Assembly: GCA_021495925.1 (NCBI GenBank)
Contig: JAKEKT010000092.1
Span: 62,001 to 126,000 of the forward strand
Source of the DNA: Diplodia intermedia
Taxonomy: Eukaryota > Ascomycota > Dothideomycetes > Botryosphaeriales > Botryosphaeriaceae
Direction: 5' to 3'
DNA: 64,000 nt
In this document: piece by piece, positions 47,073 through 59,338 of the stretch
Layout of the letters: each line of letters begins with the position of its first letter
How positions within the stretch are numbered: the first letter of the stretch is position 1
The notes under the pieces: generated by a model
The model's input: the letters and a program-made list of their open reading frames with translations, nothing else
Told to the model about the DNA's origin: nothing
Database searches by the model: none
Translations under genes and position numbers: made by a program

Positions 47073-48163
47073 AGCGCTCAGGAAGGTTGTAAGTGTAAAG
47101 GTTGTGAAGTTGCAATGCTGGAGCAAGATTGCGGTTTCAGTGAAGATGCAAGACAGAGGATGGAGGGAGACGCCAGTTTATCTACCAAGCGGGGGCCGGG
47201 CGGAAGTGAAAACGATGCAAGAGGCTGCAAGTAACGCGGAGCGGGGCGGGGCGGCGGTCCATAGTCTAATGGTATCTCATGAACCATGGATCTTCCATTG
47301 TCCTTGCCATGGGTTCTGTCAAATCGTCGTAGCTTTACCTCTGATTCGCAGCCTTCGCAACAGTGCCCAACGGTTCCGGACCCTGTTCCCGTACCGCTTC
47401 CCAACCATGGTTGAACAATAGTCAACCGGCGGGCGAACCTTCTATGCCCAGGCGAAACTCTCTCACCATCCCCCAATACAGTCAAAAGTGGGTCGGGTAG
47501 AATATTCCAACTTTCCATATCCCGCAACCACCCTCCCAAGTCAATAGTACAAGCAGATAGCCGGAGACTCCAGAGCCATTGCAAAAATACCTAGGCACAG
47601 GCTCTCCACCTGCCCATGTAATCGTGTCAATGTCGAACTCCATTGCGACCTGCTGCTAGACGCCACTCTATCCACTTCACTAACCCAGACCGCAGGAGGA
47701 CCCAAAAGGTATAGGCCAGACTTCTCTGCTAAATTAGCGCGTAGTTGACCCACGGTATCATGGTAGCCCACGTGCGTGCACCTACCTACTGTCGACCCAT
47801 CTGAGCAACTGAACATACACTGAAGCCAAGTCACCCATCACCGAAACACACCCCTAAACAATCTTACATGATCATGTCCATTCTCTCGCTCACTACTTCT
47901 TTCCTGCGCAGAAGAAGATTCAAGCTCTCCGCTATTTTACCAACCCCCATCAGCCGTAAGATGGTCAGCCCAACGAAGAAAAAAAAAGGGGGGGTTGTTT
48001 CTCAAGGAGGCAAAAAGGTGAAAAAGAAAAAAAAAAACGCCCATCAATGCTGCTACTCGCTCCACACGCTGACCCCTCCAAACCAAAATCAATCAGCTCT
48101 TTTCTTCCGCACAACATAGACATACACGAGACCACCACCATCATTTTAAACCTTTCTCTCTCT
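47073..48163. other. 1.1 kb intergenic region between RBR gene 4 and pom152
   Basis: It contains the upstream region of RBR gene 4 and the 3' flank of pom152 (A-runs near 47980 and 48027). A tRNA-like A-box string at 47260 has no matching B box. No gene is called. Confidence 0.5.
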
Positions 48164-51100
48164 CTAATACCCCAACCTCCCCTGCCCCTTCCCCCCCTTC
48201 ACCGCCCTCTGCCCACCACCAGCGTAATGATCCTCCACATACCCACCCCCGACACCACCGTCCGGGTTCTTGCTGAAACTGCACCACGCGTCGCGGATCG
48301 AAATGACCTCGTACGTGCCCTCCTCGCTCGCCGTGATGCGCAGGCTGAACTCGGTGCTGGTCAGGCTGCGCGTCTCCAGCACCCTGCTGCGCTGGCCCGG
48401 CTTCACGTTGGTCGAGCGCGTGTACGTGAACTCGAACGGCGGGGTGCCGCCGAACTCGAACAGGATCTCGGCCTCGCCGCCCTCGTGGATGTCGACGCGC
48501 GTCTCCTTGCCGCGCGACACGCGCACCGACGGCATCTCGTGGATCGTCGCCGCCAGGTGCGTGTTGGCCCGGCACTGGCTGGCCGAGTCGGTGACGCCCG
48601 TGATGGCGAACGCGCCCGGCTTCTCCGCCAGCCGGCGGAACGTGGTCCCCTGCGAGATGGCCTTGAGCGTCGCGCCGTTGAACGTGTACAGGACCGAGAA
48701 GGGGACCGCGCCCGCGAGCGCGTACGAGAGCCGGTCGCCGACGCAGAAGTCGGTACGCGTGTCGAGCGGCGCGATCGACGGTGCGTTGTGCACGGCAATC
48801 TGCACCCGCGGCGCGTCGCGGCTGGCGGATGAGAGCGCTGGCTTGTTGCGGCAGCCGCGCGAGTCGCGGACCTTACGGATCGTGAGGCTGGACATGCCCA
48901 GGTGGAGGTTGCGGTGGGGGATCTTGATGTTGTGCGTCGTGGCTGGGATGTTCGGGAAGGACAGCGTCTCGGCCTTGCTGGAGCCTGCGTGCTTCAGGTC
49001 CACTTCCAAGTGGAACGGTGGAAGGCCGGTGAACTCGATCGGGATCACTTCCTCGCCATCCTCTTCGGTGTTGCAGTAGCTGTAAGTCTTGCCAGGGGTC
49101 TTGAACTTGGCCGTGGGGCGAGGGTTGACCAACTGGTCCACCTTGATCTGCTGGAACGTCTTCGGGTTGTGATCGTAGTTGTTGTCGGCCAGCTCAGTGA
49201 ACTTGTACTGGTGGATACCTGGTTTGGAAGTGTCCATCGAGACGGAGGCGATGTTGAGTGCCGCGTTGATTGCCTTGACCTGGTAGCCAGAGCCGGGAGC
49301 ATGGTGCTCGTATTTGATGGTGTATGGTGGGCTGCCGGTGAGAGCGACATCGAGGCTGTCTTGGTCGCCCTCGCAAATCTCCTGTCTGACGTACTTGCTC
49401 CCATCGAACATGACTGTGGTACTCTCGGGGATCCTGAGAGTCGGTCTGGGAATCAAGCTGACCTCGAAGATCCTCGCATCAGGGTCAATTGAACCAGGGC
49501 AGATGGCATCGCGAACGTCGAGTAGCTCGTACAAGCCCTTGCCGTTGACGTCGAGGATATCGTTGGCGTTGTTGAGCTTCCTGGTATGGACGTGATCGTC
49601 GGGGTCCTGGGCGTTCTTGTACTTGACATCCCACGGCGCCTTTCCGGTGAGACGCATGGGAAGCGCCACTCTCTTGCCCTCCAACGTGCGTAGGGTGCGC
49701 CTGCCTTCGATCTGGCCGAAGTAGCCCTTGGGGCGCTCGTGGCGAACGCTGATTTTGGCCTCTTCCTTCAAGAATTCCTTGCAACCAACAGCATCCGTGA
49801 CACTTGCAAGAGCCAGGGTGTATTCACCACCCTGGTCGAGAGACTCCGTGGTGATGGTGAAAGTTTCTGTCTCAATACCAGCAATCTCTCTCTTGATTCT
49901 CTTGCGTGCGTGCACAAGCTCATATTCGAGAGTCCATGGTCCCTCACCCTGCATCTTGACGCCAAACGTGACAGGCTCGTCGATACAGGCCTCGGTCTTG
50001 GCCGGCGCGTAGATGAAGTGTGCCGACGCCGACGGCTTGACATCTTGCTCCAGCACAAGGTTCTTATGCTTGAGGGTGTGACCCTTGTAGACGTCGTCGC
50101 TGACACTCGTGAAAGAGTACGTGTAGTGCCCAGCCTCCGGAGGCATGATTTCCACCTGACCCCTAAGTCCAATGACATCCGTGTACATTGCTTGCTCGGT
50201 CTTTTCACCTTTCTTGCGCATCGAGTACATGACCCTGAAAGGTGGTGTACCAATCAGATCGAGGTTCACCCGCAAGCCCAGAGGCCTGTTGGCGCACTTG
50301 TCGAAAATCGGTTCACTGGCGATGTCCAGATCGGGCTCCGGAGGATTCAGGAGGAGGCAAGAGGCAGGCTCTTCAACGTCTCCCGCGCAATTGTCTGTAG
50401 AAACAGACTTGATTGTGTAGAGACCGCTCTTCTGGATCGGGATCTTCTGGCTTGCAGACTTGACGACCTCGATCTTAGTCCGGTTCGCCGAGGTGTGCTC
50501 CCCGTCGGAGGACAGTTCATTTTCTGGAGTGAACATGTACTCAATCGTGTGAGGCGAGTCCATCAAGGCGTCCCTGTTCGCGGCCGTCGAAGAGAAGCTA
50601 ATGGGGAGGGAAACCTTCTGACCCTTAGCAACCCGAAGAGGATGCTGAGAGTCACAGCCGTGCAGGTTGATCGTCGGCCGCTCGTAAACGTAAAAGTTGC
50701 GGTGCAGCTTTTCGTCCAACTTGGGAACCTCTCCCTCCTCGAGCTCGGGAGTATACTTGATAACATTGCCCAAAGCGTCAGAAACCTCATCCACGTAGTA
50801 AGACCACAGGCCAGACTGGGAAAGGCCGTCGCTGAGCGAAACCTCAATGGAGTGGGCGCGAGCCCAGCCAACGTCAACCTGCCCGCTCCGGACCAAAGCA
50901 TCGTAGATGTGATTGCGAGAGAGGGGCGAGATGTAATCGTCCGGCTGGAGGAATTCACTCTTAGCTTCACGCTCCCTTCCCTCCACCATTCTGCGGTACT
51001 TGAGCTGGAGTGGCGGAGTGCCAGAAACCACAATCCCGATATCCGCGGTTTCACCCTTGCAGCGAGTTTTGCTGCTGGGTTTGATGCGCGCCTCCGGACA

Positions 51101-52137
51101 AGACACCACCATTGCTTCCGACAGCACCCGTGTCTGAACTTCGAGCTTGGATTCGTCAATGACCCTGTTGAGCTTGTAGTATCCTGGTTTCTTGACGCTG
51201 TGATGCAACAGTAAGGGCTCCTCGGGCAAATGCGTTTTCTTGGCCCGCTTTGCTTCCTTGACAAGATTCTTGACCTGCTTCTGCGATAGGGAAATGGTCT
51301 CGTTGCCGCCATTGTCCAGGTCGAAGCGTAGTATCTCGATGAGCATGGGGGTTGTCTGGTTGATCTGGATAGGAATTCTGATATCCTTGGTGGAGCCGCC
51401 CAGGCAAAAGGACTCCTGGTTCGGGTTGAGCACGGCGGAACTACAAATGATTAGCGGGAGTGTTTGAAATGACAAGGTGAGACGTACCCCTCCGGAAGAA
51501 TGTGAATGACCTGTTTACCCAGGATAAGCGACTCGTTGTGCAAGACGGTCCACGGGTCAACGTTGTGTTCCTCGATAGCCAATTCGCGGTCGTAGACCAG
51601 CTTGAAAAGACCGGTAAAGAAGGACGTGATCGGTATCTAGTCCAAGTAAGCACATGTCATTCGGACATGGTACAATCCCAGGCTTACCCCGATTCTGAAC
51701 ATGAGCATGCCATCGACCAAGGCGTGTACGAGGAACAGGAAAACCATGGTGGGCGTGGACCACTCAAGCCACGGTATTCTCAACACGGGCAAGCCGAACA
51801 GGAAGAGCCCGTCTATCATGACCCACTTCATGAACAGCCATAGCGAGTCGGCCTCCTCATTGTGCAGGTTTATGAAATCGTAAGCCCGCCAGGCCAGCAG
51901 GGCGCCGTAGAGGAAGAAGGCGTACAGGCGCTGTGTCGGGGCGGGGATGACGTCGGTCGACACAAGAGGGGCGGTGCCGTCGTTGGCAGGGTTCTTGTTC
52001 ATGATGTTGATGTCGGTGAGGGGCGCGCGCACGCGCAGCGGCTTGGCGTCGGGAGTGCCATCTGCGGCTGGAGCTCTCTGAGCTGTGTCGGGCGTCTGGG
52101 GAAATGCGCCGTAGCGCATGCGAGGAGTCGCGCTCAT
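48164..52137 (-). CDS. pom152: Pore membrane nucleoporin Pom152
   Basis: An integral membrane nucleoporin forming the lumenal ring of the nuclear pore complex. Exons are 51688-52137, 51488-51636 and 48164-51440, giving 1291 residues, as expected. The N-terminal nucleoplasm/pore-side region (MSATPRMRYGAFPQTPDTAQ) precedes hydrophobic segments between about residues 70 and 150 (LYAFFLYGALLAWRAYDFI, MKWVMIDGLFLFGLPVL, TPTMVFLFLVHALVDGMLMF). The remainder is a string of lumenal Ig-like repeats, each with the family's P-P-(F/L/Y)-x-(V/I/L/F)-x-Y style strand (TPPLQLKYRR, TPPFRVMYSM, SPPYTIKYEH, LPPFHLEVDL, TPPFEFTYTR). The start ATG at 52137 resembles other fungal Pom152 starts. It is divergent from the UCH gene. 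Confidence 0.94.
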
Positions 52138-52511
52138 CTCATGCCGTGGCGGGGGGTCCAATCCGCTGGGGCGAGCATCCACGGACACGCGGGGGGCGGA
52201 GCCAGGCAACGGGTGGCGGCAGGCGGCTGGGTGGGCGTCGCGGTGCGATGTTTGGTGTTGATGCGTCTGCGTTGTCCGAAAACTGTTCGCGTCTTGCCCC
52301 GAGCTCGCCTCTTGACGCGCCGTAGGGCTGAGCTCCGCCCAAGCTCCGTCGCCCTCCTCCACCATGCGCGCCCTCCCGCCCCGGCCGTTGCACCAAGCGC
52401 CAAGCTCAAACGAACAATAAGGATGCTGCCTTCACCCGCCCACCATCGCCAATCCTCCAAGCCTCACCTCACTCGCACCTGAACCACCTACGCCTCGCCG
52501 GCTTCGCGACC
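52138..52511. promoter_or_regulatory. Divergent promoter, pom152 / UCH gene
   Basis: 374 bases of GC-rich sequence between two start codons on opposite strands. A shared bidirectional promoter is likely. Confidence 0.55.
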
Positions 52512-53943
52512 ATGGCAACCCGTGCTTCAAAGCGGCGGAAGGTCAAGGACACCAACGGCACATCGAGCGGGCTCCCGGAGGAGAAGGACCGAGTTTTCCC
52601 CAATGATGCGTCCGTTGCAGCCACCGCCGAGGACAAGTGCAAATGGCAAGGGTTCTGCGAAATCGAAAACGACCCCGTACGTGCTACCACCGCCTTGCTT
52701 CAACTTTCATCCAGCTGACCGGACCCAGGCTTTCTTCAACGTCATGATCCAAGAATTCGGCGTCCAAGGCGTCAAGGTTCAAGAAGTCTTTGGTCTGGAC
52801 GAAGCGTTGCTGGCCATGCTCCCGTGAGTGGTACCTGCACGTGACTAGTCGTGCAACTGCTCATCCCTGCGCCAGGAAGCCTGTACACGGTCTCATATTC
52901 CTCTTCCGCTACGTCGAGGACGACTTCATCCAGCAGGAAAGCACCTGCCCTGACCATGTGTGGTTCGCAAACCAGACGACCGGCAACGCCTGTGCCACCG
53001 TTGCTTTGCTCAACATCATCATGAATATTCCCGAGGCCGAGCTTGGAGAGAACCTACGGAGTTTCAAGGAGTTTACCGAATCCTTCACACCAGCTGCTCG
53101 TGGCGACCAGATCGTGCACTACGACTTTGTGAAGAACATTCACAACTCCTTCGCCAGGTGCGAGCCTTCAAGAGTGTTGACATTCCACAATTCATATTGA
53201 CAACTTCCAGGAAAATCGACATGATGAACATCGACCTTCAGATGCAGCACGACGCAACGGATAAGTCGAAGTCGAAGTCGTCCAACAAAAAGTCGAAGAA
53301 TGCAGATGCCGCATTCCATTTCATCGCCTTCATGCCAATTGCTGGAGAAGTATGGAAGCTTGATGGGCTTGACCGGCAGCCTCAGAAGCTGGAGAAAACC
53401 GAAGGCGTTGATTGGCTGGAAGTCATTGCGCCCAACCTTGAGGCGCGCATGGCTCAATACGAGGAAGGTCAGATCGAGTTCGGTCTTCTGGCCCTAGTGA
53501 GAGACCCTCTTGTGGACCACCGTCAACGTCTGGCCGAAAACATCAAGTTGATTCACGCATGCGAAGATCGGCTTGCCAAGATCAACCCGGACTGGAAGGC
53601 TTTTGCGGTCACGGAAGATGGTGCCGGTGATTCCGTCATCACGGGACCTTCCTCCGAGCACTCGATAACCATTGCAGACATCCTCCAGGCCAAGATTCCC
53701 GAAGCGACGGAGAAAAGAATAAACGCGGACGATGACATCACGACATTGATTGATCTACGACAGCGAGCAGTCACCGACCAGGCTGGCTTGAGGGCCGCCA
53801 TCAGGGACGAGGAAACCACTGCCGCTGCGGACAGGCAGAAGGCAGAAAGTCGGAGACACGATTATGGACCCGCGATCCAGACATGGTTGAGAATGCTCGC
53901 AGAAGAAGGCGTTCTGAAGGACTTGATACAGGAAGTCGGCTAA
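52512..53943 (+). CDS. Ubiquitin C-terminal hydrolase, UCH37/Uch2 type (peptidase C12)
   Basis: A cysteine protease that removes ubiquitin; UCH37-type enzymes work at the proteasome lid. Exons are 52512-52676, 52729-52823, 52876-53157 and 53211-53943, giving 424 residues. The catalytic core has the oxyanion Gln120 and nucleophile Cys126 (WFANQTTGNACATVALLNII). The general-base His is in FHFIAFMPI and the Asp in WKLDGLDRQP, in the right order. A basic Ser/Lys crossover loop (KSKSKSSNKKSKN) lies before the His. After the core, a helical C-terminal extension (ADILQAKIPEATEKRI, then YGPAIQTWLRMLAEEG) matches the ULD/KEKE-type tail of the UCHL5/BAP1 branch. A nuclear signal-like RASKRRKVK opens the protein. 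The extension separates it from the short UCHL1/Yuh1 type. Confidence 0.92.
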
Positions 53944-54252
53944 ATGCCCGATTCCCGGCGTGACTTTTGCAGCTTTATGAAGCGGAAATACCCCATCATC
54001 TCACTCAAACACCAGGATAGAGCGTGGATATACTCGAGGAATATTAGCGTCACATAACAGGTAGGAATGACTAATATCTGATCCCTGCCTGTATTGCACG
54101 TGATCTGCATTGTAGTAGTATTACATTTGTTTGGATTTTTTTCTGGGTATCTGCGTTGGAAACTCAAGAAGCATTTTCTGGTCTTGGTTCTCGGTCTGGC
54201 ACAAGCTAGAAACGACAGTCGGTGATACAGGTGTACTCAGCATGGTACCACC
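53944..54252. other. Convergent intergenic region
   Basis: AT-rich 3' flanks of the UCH and rhomboid genes. No gene is seen. Confidence 0.5.
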
Positions 54253-55035
54253 TCAACGCCGGTAAGGGAACCGAAGGCGGCGCAGGACCAGCAGATAGTA
54301 AGCAGCGCCAAAGGCGGCACCGCCGAGGTGACTGCTATGGCCGATCTTGCTGTTCGGGTCGTTCATGTAGAAAGCGTCGTAGGCGATGTAGGCGGAGAAC
54401 ATTGCCCACGCCGGGATGCCGATAGGGATGAACATCAGCTGCCACTGCGCGCGAGGGGCAATCAGTGCAGCGGCGGCGGCCAGGCCTGAAACAGCACCAC
54501 TGGCTCCAAGAGCGCCGGCGGATGTTCTTCCGGAGTCGGTCTGCTGCCTCTGAGCAACCCATCCCATAGAGCCAGCAAGACCGGCGCCAATGTAGAGGGT
54601 TGCAAGGCTGACAGGGCGTATGCCGGGCAGATACGAGATGACGGCGTCGCCGAAGGATTTGAGGGCAATCATGTTGAAGATGAAATGCGGTATGTTGAAA
54701 TGTGAGAAGGCGTGAGTGATGGCGGTCCACCATCGGCCGTTGGTCATGTCTTCGCTTTTGAAAACGAAATTGTTGATCATGGCTTGCATGGCGCGGGGTT
54801 TGTCGAGGTTGAGCTGCTCGCTCTTGATTTGGATTGGTATGGTGTTGTCCGCATATTTCCAGGCAGCGAAGACGGCCGTGTTTAGGCCAAGGATGCCGAA
54901 AAGCAAGCGCTCGGATGACGCCTGGCCCGCCGTCTGGCCGAATGAACTGTAGAAGCGGCGTGCAGACGCAGCGTAGAGCTGCGCCTTCCCTGGCTGCACC
55001 TTGGCGCCGCGGAAAAGACCTGGACGGAGGAGCAT
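54253..55035 (-). CDS. Rhomboid-family intramembrane serine protease
   Basis: Single exon, 260 residues. The N-terminus is basic, Ala/Ser/Arg-rich and without acidic residues for about 40 residues (LFRGAKVQPGKAQLYAASARRFYSS), which fits a mitochondrial presequence. About six hydrophobic segments follow. Rhomboid landmarks are WWTAITHAFSHFNIPHFIFN (H-x3-N at 117-121), GASG with nucleophile Ser179, and GHSSHLGGAAFG with the catalytic His at about 236. The protein should cleave single-pass membrane substrates. Yeast Pcp1 is larger and processes Mgm1; whether this shorter protein is that orthologue is unclear. It is divergent from dhh1. Confidence 0.9.
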   Translation of the reverse strand: MLLRPGLFRGAKVQPGKAQLYAASARRFYSSFGQTAGQASSERLLFGILGLNTAVFAAWKYADNTIPIQIKSEQLNLDKPRAMQAMINNFVFKSEDMTNGRWWTAITHAFSHFNIPHFIFNMIALKSFGDAVISYLPGIRPVSLATLYIGAGLAGSMGWVAQRQQTDSGRTSAGALGASGAVSGLAAAAALIAPRAQWQLMFIPIGIPAWAMFSAYIAYDAFYMNDPNSKIGHSSHLGGAAFGAAYYLLVLRRLRFPYRR

Positions 55036-55677
55036 TGGTGCGGTTGGAGGAAGGTTGGTGGTGGTGGACGACGGACGCGCAGCAGCTCCGAGCTTGGGTC
55101 GGAATGCGCAGGGCTGAGTCAGGCGACATTACACCAATGACAGCGGGGTGCTCCCGAATTACACCAATGGGGGCGGGGGACGTCTGAGCTTCTGAGGCAA
55201 GACCAAACCTGCCTTGCCTCTTCACCACACCCTCTGCCCTGCCCGCACCTCCACCCGACACATTACCTCACGCCCACGCGCTTGCGCCCAATCCCACTCT
55301 CCTCCTCTTCTTTGCGTCCGCTCTCGCACCTGCCCCACGCTACTGCAGGTCTTTCTGTCCTCACCAGACACATCCTCGCGACAGCTCCTCCGTAACTGCG
55401 AGCCTCGCCTACAGCTCCGCCACTACGCTCCCACCGCGCTGCCGACTCGCCTCTCGCCCCGACATCGACCCCCGACCTCCCTCGCGCGCTCATCCTTTCC
55501 GCACCTCGCGCCATCTCCCTCGACGCCCACGCCCACTCGCACGCCAGCGGCCACGTGCTCGACGCCGACTCCCTTGAGCTCCAACCCCGCGCGACACCTG
55601 CCCTCTGCCTCCCGCTGGGCTGACCCGACCACGCCTTTCCCTCCTCGCCCCACCACCGAACCCACCTACCTCACTCA
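55036..55677. promoter_or_regulatory. Divergent promoter, rhomboid gene / dhh1, with CT-rich dhh1 leader
   Basis: 642 bases. The 450 bases before the dhh1 ATG are strongly pyrimidine-rich, as in highly expressed fungal genes. Open frames there (such as 55214-55720) are Pro/Ser/Thr-only translations of this CT bias. Confidence 0.55.
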
Positions 55678-57260
55678 ATGGCAGCAGACATTACGAACCA
55701 GCTCGCCGCGGCGAGCTTGAACGAGTCGTCGGCCGACTGGAAGAACGGCCTCCACGCACCCCCGAAGGACAACAGAGTACAGACCGAAGATGTCACGGCG
55801 ACCAAGGGCTTGGAGTTCGAGGATTTCTACATTAAGAGAGAGCTGATGATGGGCATCTTCGAGGCTGGCTTCGAGAAGCCGTCGCCCATCCAAGAAGAGA
55901 CCATTCCCGTCGCCCTGACTGGCCGTGACATCTTGGCCCGCGCCAAGAACGGCACCGGCAAGACGGCCGCCTTCGTCATCCCAACCCTCGAGCGCATCAA
56001 TCCTAAGAGCACCAAGACCCAGGCCCTGATCTTGGTGCCGACGAGAGAACTCGCTCTCCAGACCTCGCAGGTCTGCAAGACCCTGGGCAAGCACCTGGGC
56101 ATCAATGTCATGGTCACCACCGGAGGCACGGGCCTCAAAGACGACATCATCCGTTTGAGTGAGCCGGTCCACATCATTGTGGGTACGCCGGGTAGGATAT
56201 TGGATCTGGCCAGCAAGGGCGTGGCCGATCTGTCGTCTTGTCCCACTTTCGTCATGGACGAAGCTGATAAGCTTCTTTCTCCCGAATTTACTCCCGTCAT
56301 TGAACAGCTGTTGGCCTTCCACCCCAAGGATCGCCAGGTCATGCTCTTTTCCGCAACTTTCCCCATTGTCGTGAAGAGCTTCAAGGTATGCCAAGAATCT
56401 CCTCGTCCAGTCGACGCCGTCGACCATTTGGTTTTTAACAGGTAGCGCAGGACAAGCACATGAATCAGCCGTACGAAATCAACCTGATGGACGAACTTAC
56501 CCTTCGCGGTATTACACAGTACTATGCTTTCGTTGAGGAGAAGCAGAAGGTCCACTGCTTGAACACGCTCTTCAACAAGCTCCAGATTAACCAGTCCATC
56601 ATTTTCTGCAACTCGACCAATCGCGTCGAGCTCCTTGCCAAGAAGATCACCGAACTTGGCTACTCCTGCTTCTATTCCCACGCCAAGATGCTTCAGCACG
56701 CCCGTAACCGTGTCTTCCACGACTTCAGGAATGGCGTGTGCCGCAACTTGGTTTGTTCCGATCTCCTTACCCGTGGTATCGATATCCAGGCCGTCAACGT
56801 TGTCATCAACTTCGATTTCCCCAAGAACGCTGAGACGTATCTTCACCGTATCGGCCGTTCTGGTCGTTTTGGCCATTTGGGTCTGGCCATCAACCTGATC
56901 AACTGGGACGACCGCTTCAACCTCTACAAGATTGAGCAGGAGCTCGGCACCGAAATCCAGCCGATTCCGCAAACCATTGAGAAGAAGCTCTACGTCTACG
57001 AGTCCCCGGAGAGCATTCCTCGTCCCATTTCCAACGCTCCGGCCAACAGGGGGCCTCCCCAACAGTCTCCACACCAGCAGCAACCCCTGCAGCCTCAGCA
57101 GGGACAGCCCCAGGAACAGGACCCGAACGCTCCTCGCGGAAACCCGCACGGTGGCCGTGGCGGGTATAGAGGTCGTGGAGGGTTCCAGGGCCAACGCCGT
57201 GGTGGCGGCCAGCGCAACGGGTACAATGGACAACAGCGTGCACCGCGGCCTCAGGCATAA
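55678..57260 (+). CDS. dhh1: DEAD-box RNA helicase Dhh1 (DDX6/Rck family)
   Basis: A translational repressor and decapping activator, core of P-bodies. Exons are 55678-56385 and 56442-57260, giving 508 residues. The motifs in order are Q motif (FEKPSPIQ, near residue 65), motif I AKNGTGKT (89-96), Ia PTRELALQ (121-128), GTPGR (169-173), DEAD (194-197), SAT (225-227), then RGIDIQAVN and HRIGRSGR in the second RecA domain. The stretch [19 protein letters not shown] and the helicase C-terminal run ending [19 protein letters not shown] are Dhh1-specific. The tail of about 90 residues is Gln/Pro- then Arg/Gly-rich ([19 protein letters not shown]), suited to phase separation. The start at 55678 is the first ATG after the CT-rich leader. 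Confidence 0.96.
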
Positions 57261-59128
57261 AATCTGAATTCTGGTTCGATCTCGGAGTTTAGAGGTTGAG
57301 GCACACGTTCAGACTTCCACTTGCAAACATCGTCGGCATCTCTCCCGGTTATTCGCTATGGTCTTATGCTCCAGGAGCATGAGCGTTTTCTCTTTTTTTT
57401 TCCCTTTGCACATACTCACGTTTTCGCGACGACCACGATATCCGGACGGCTGGCCATGGGACTTGTCGCCTGGTTTTCTTTTCCTATCGGGTGTAATGGG
57501 TCCATGCCGGCGCATGAACGGGTCACGAATCTTCTGGTTGTCGCATCTGTAAAACATGCGCCTTGGGTTTCTCACGGTTTTTTTTTCTCCTTTCACTTTT
57601 CATTCCCCCTCGGATTTGCGTCGAGCATGGCGCCAGTCGCGATCTTGAATCGGCCTTCACTTCGCTCGATATCCCGATGCTTTTCCACCGCTTTGCGGGC
57701 CGTTCCCATGGGTGTTCACGACAGGCGGCGTCCCTTTTGAACCAAAAAAAAGTTCCATTACCTTCTTTGATTAGACGACTCATGGGTATGGCATCGACGA
57801 CGCCGGGCAGTTCAGGGAACAACCCCCACCAATAACGTCTACTGGACTTTCTCTACACCGATGCAGACCTCGTCGCGGTTCTGCACCTTCCACAAAGTAG
57901 CAACATATTAATCTGGACAGATGTGCTCGCGGCAGCGAGTACGTTCTTTGCGACGGACGAACGAAAAGACCTCACCCTATTCTGAGCGCTACTGCCACGA
58001 CTCACACAGACATATCAACCGTTGATCGCCTTTTCAATCCATTGAAACGGACCGGATCAGTCTGGGCTTCTCCACGCAGCTCTGTAGGCCGCTACGGATT
58101 GTTTCAGTCTCCCCTGACTCTATACGCCAACACGAACGAACTGGACGGAAATTTGGCCACCTGAGAGATCTGTCCTGGAGATAAGACCTGGTAGAAAGAA
58201 GAAACAAATGCAAAAAACTTTTAAGAAGGAGCCGAATTGGGAAACAGATGGTTTGGGGGTACTCAGACGCTTCTTTTTGGTGAGAGAAAAGAGGAGCTTT
58301 TGCGTGCCGACGTGGTATAGCTATCTGCCTTCTTAATGACAAAACTTTTCCCCTCTTATTCTTGGGTTTGATTGTGATACATTTCTCGTTCCTTTGCATC
58401 TTCGTTCCAACTTCATTGGTTCGTGTTCTTCATGATAAAGTGCAGAGAGCCACGGAGCGTGTGGACTCATGGCTTCGATCCGAAATGAGTAGTTGCTTTC
58501 ATTGGTTCAACGACATTATGCTGATCGAGAGAGAGAAAAATCAACGATTATAGGCCCCTCAATCTCTTGACGCTTCCTTCGGTTACACACGAAGGTTTCC
58601 TCTCGGCTTTCGAGACGGACTACCAACTCCGCTCGTCTCGAGGGGGGAGAAAAAGAAACGTACGACTTGCATGCTCGGCGACGAGGTTGGTACCACGTTG
58701 ACCCAACCAACATGCTTGCTTTGCTCCTTTCCGGCCACGACGAAGCGGGATGGATCGTTTGAGCATCCCGCCACGTCGCGGACCTTGATTCGTCCATTTT
58801 CTCCCCCCCTTTCGTAGGCGAGGGCGTCACGCGAGGACCTTCCTTGTCTCGGGTCGTTGGATGGATTGGGGAAGAGGAGGAGGAGGCTCTGTGGGTGTGG
58901 TCGCCCGCCCGCCCGGCCGGCCTGCTTGTGGGTGGGTGGATGACCGGGGGGATTTGGTGACGCGGAGGTGACGGTGGGAATGGTACGTACGTATGTACCT
59001 ACGTGTCTCTCTGGTATCTGGTACCTTTGGGGTCTCTTTGGCTCTTTTTTTTTTCTTCTTTCCCTTTTTAGTTCGCGGTCTTTTCGCACTTTGAACCCCT
59101 TCTTCTCAAGAGGTTGCTTATCGCCTAC

Positions 59129-59165
<37 letters not shown>

Positions 59166-59338
59166 AATATCGTTCCCCCAGTCACCATGGCGTGTTGACA
59201 GCCAGCCCTCCCTTCCTCAGCCTCTCCGGGTGCCGATCCTCGACGCGCGGCCGTTTCGGGGTATACTACCTCTCTGATCGAGCAGCACGCTTCTTCTCTG
59301 GAGTAGAGGAACCGGGGGACGAAAAAAAAAAACAAGCC
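57261..59338. other. 2.1 kb region without a convincing gene
   Basis: It holds the dhh1 3' flank (T-runs near 57390 and 57580) and the upstream region of RBR gene 5. A plus-strand frame from 59114 is merely an extension of the RBR reading frame through the CA repeat. The long minus-strand frame 58583-59917 overlaps RBR gene 5 and lacks protein character. No RNA gene is seen. Confidence 0.5.
59132..59162. repeat. (CA)n microsatellite
   Basis: About 15 perfect CA units, 180 bases upstream of the start codon of RBR gene 5, probably in its promoter or leader. Confidence 0.9.

Noticed and set aside
47259..47335. tRNA-like start (CATAGTCTAATGGT)
   Set aside because: It resembles an A box, but no B box (GGTTCGANTCC) and no matching acceptor stem follow.
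49739..51214. A 491-codon open frame on the plus strand across pom152
   Set aside because: It is antisense to the Ig-repeat region of Pom152 and has no recognisable product.
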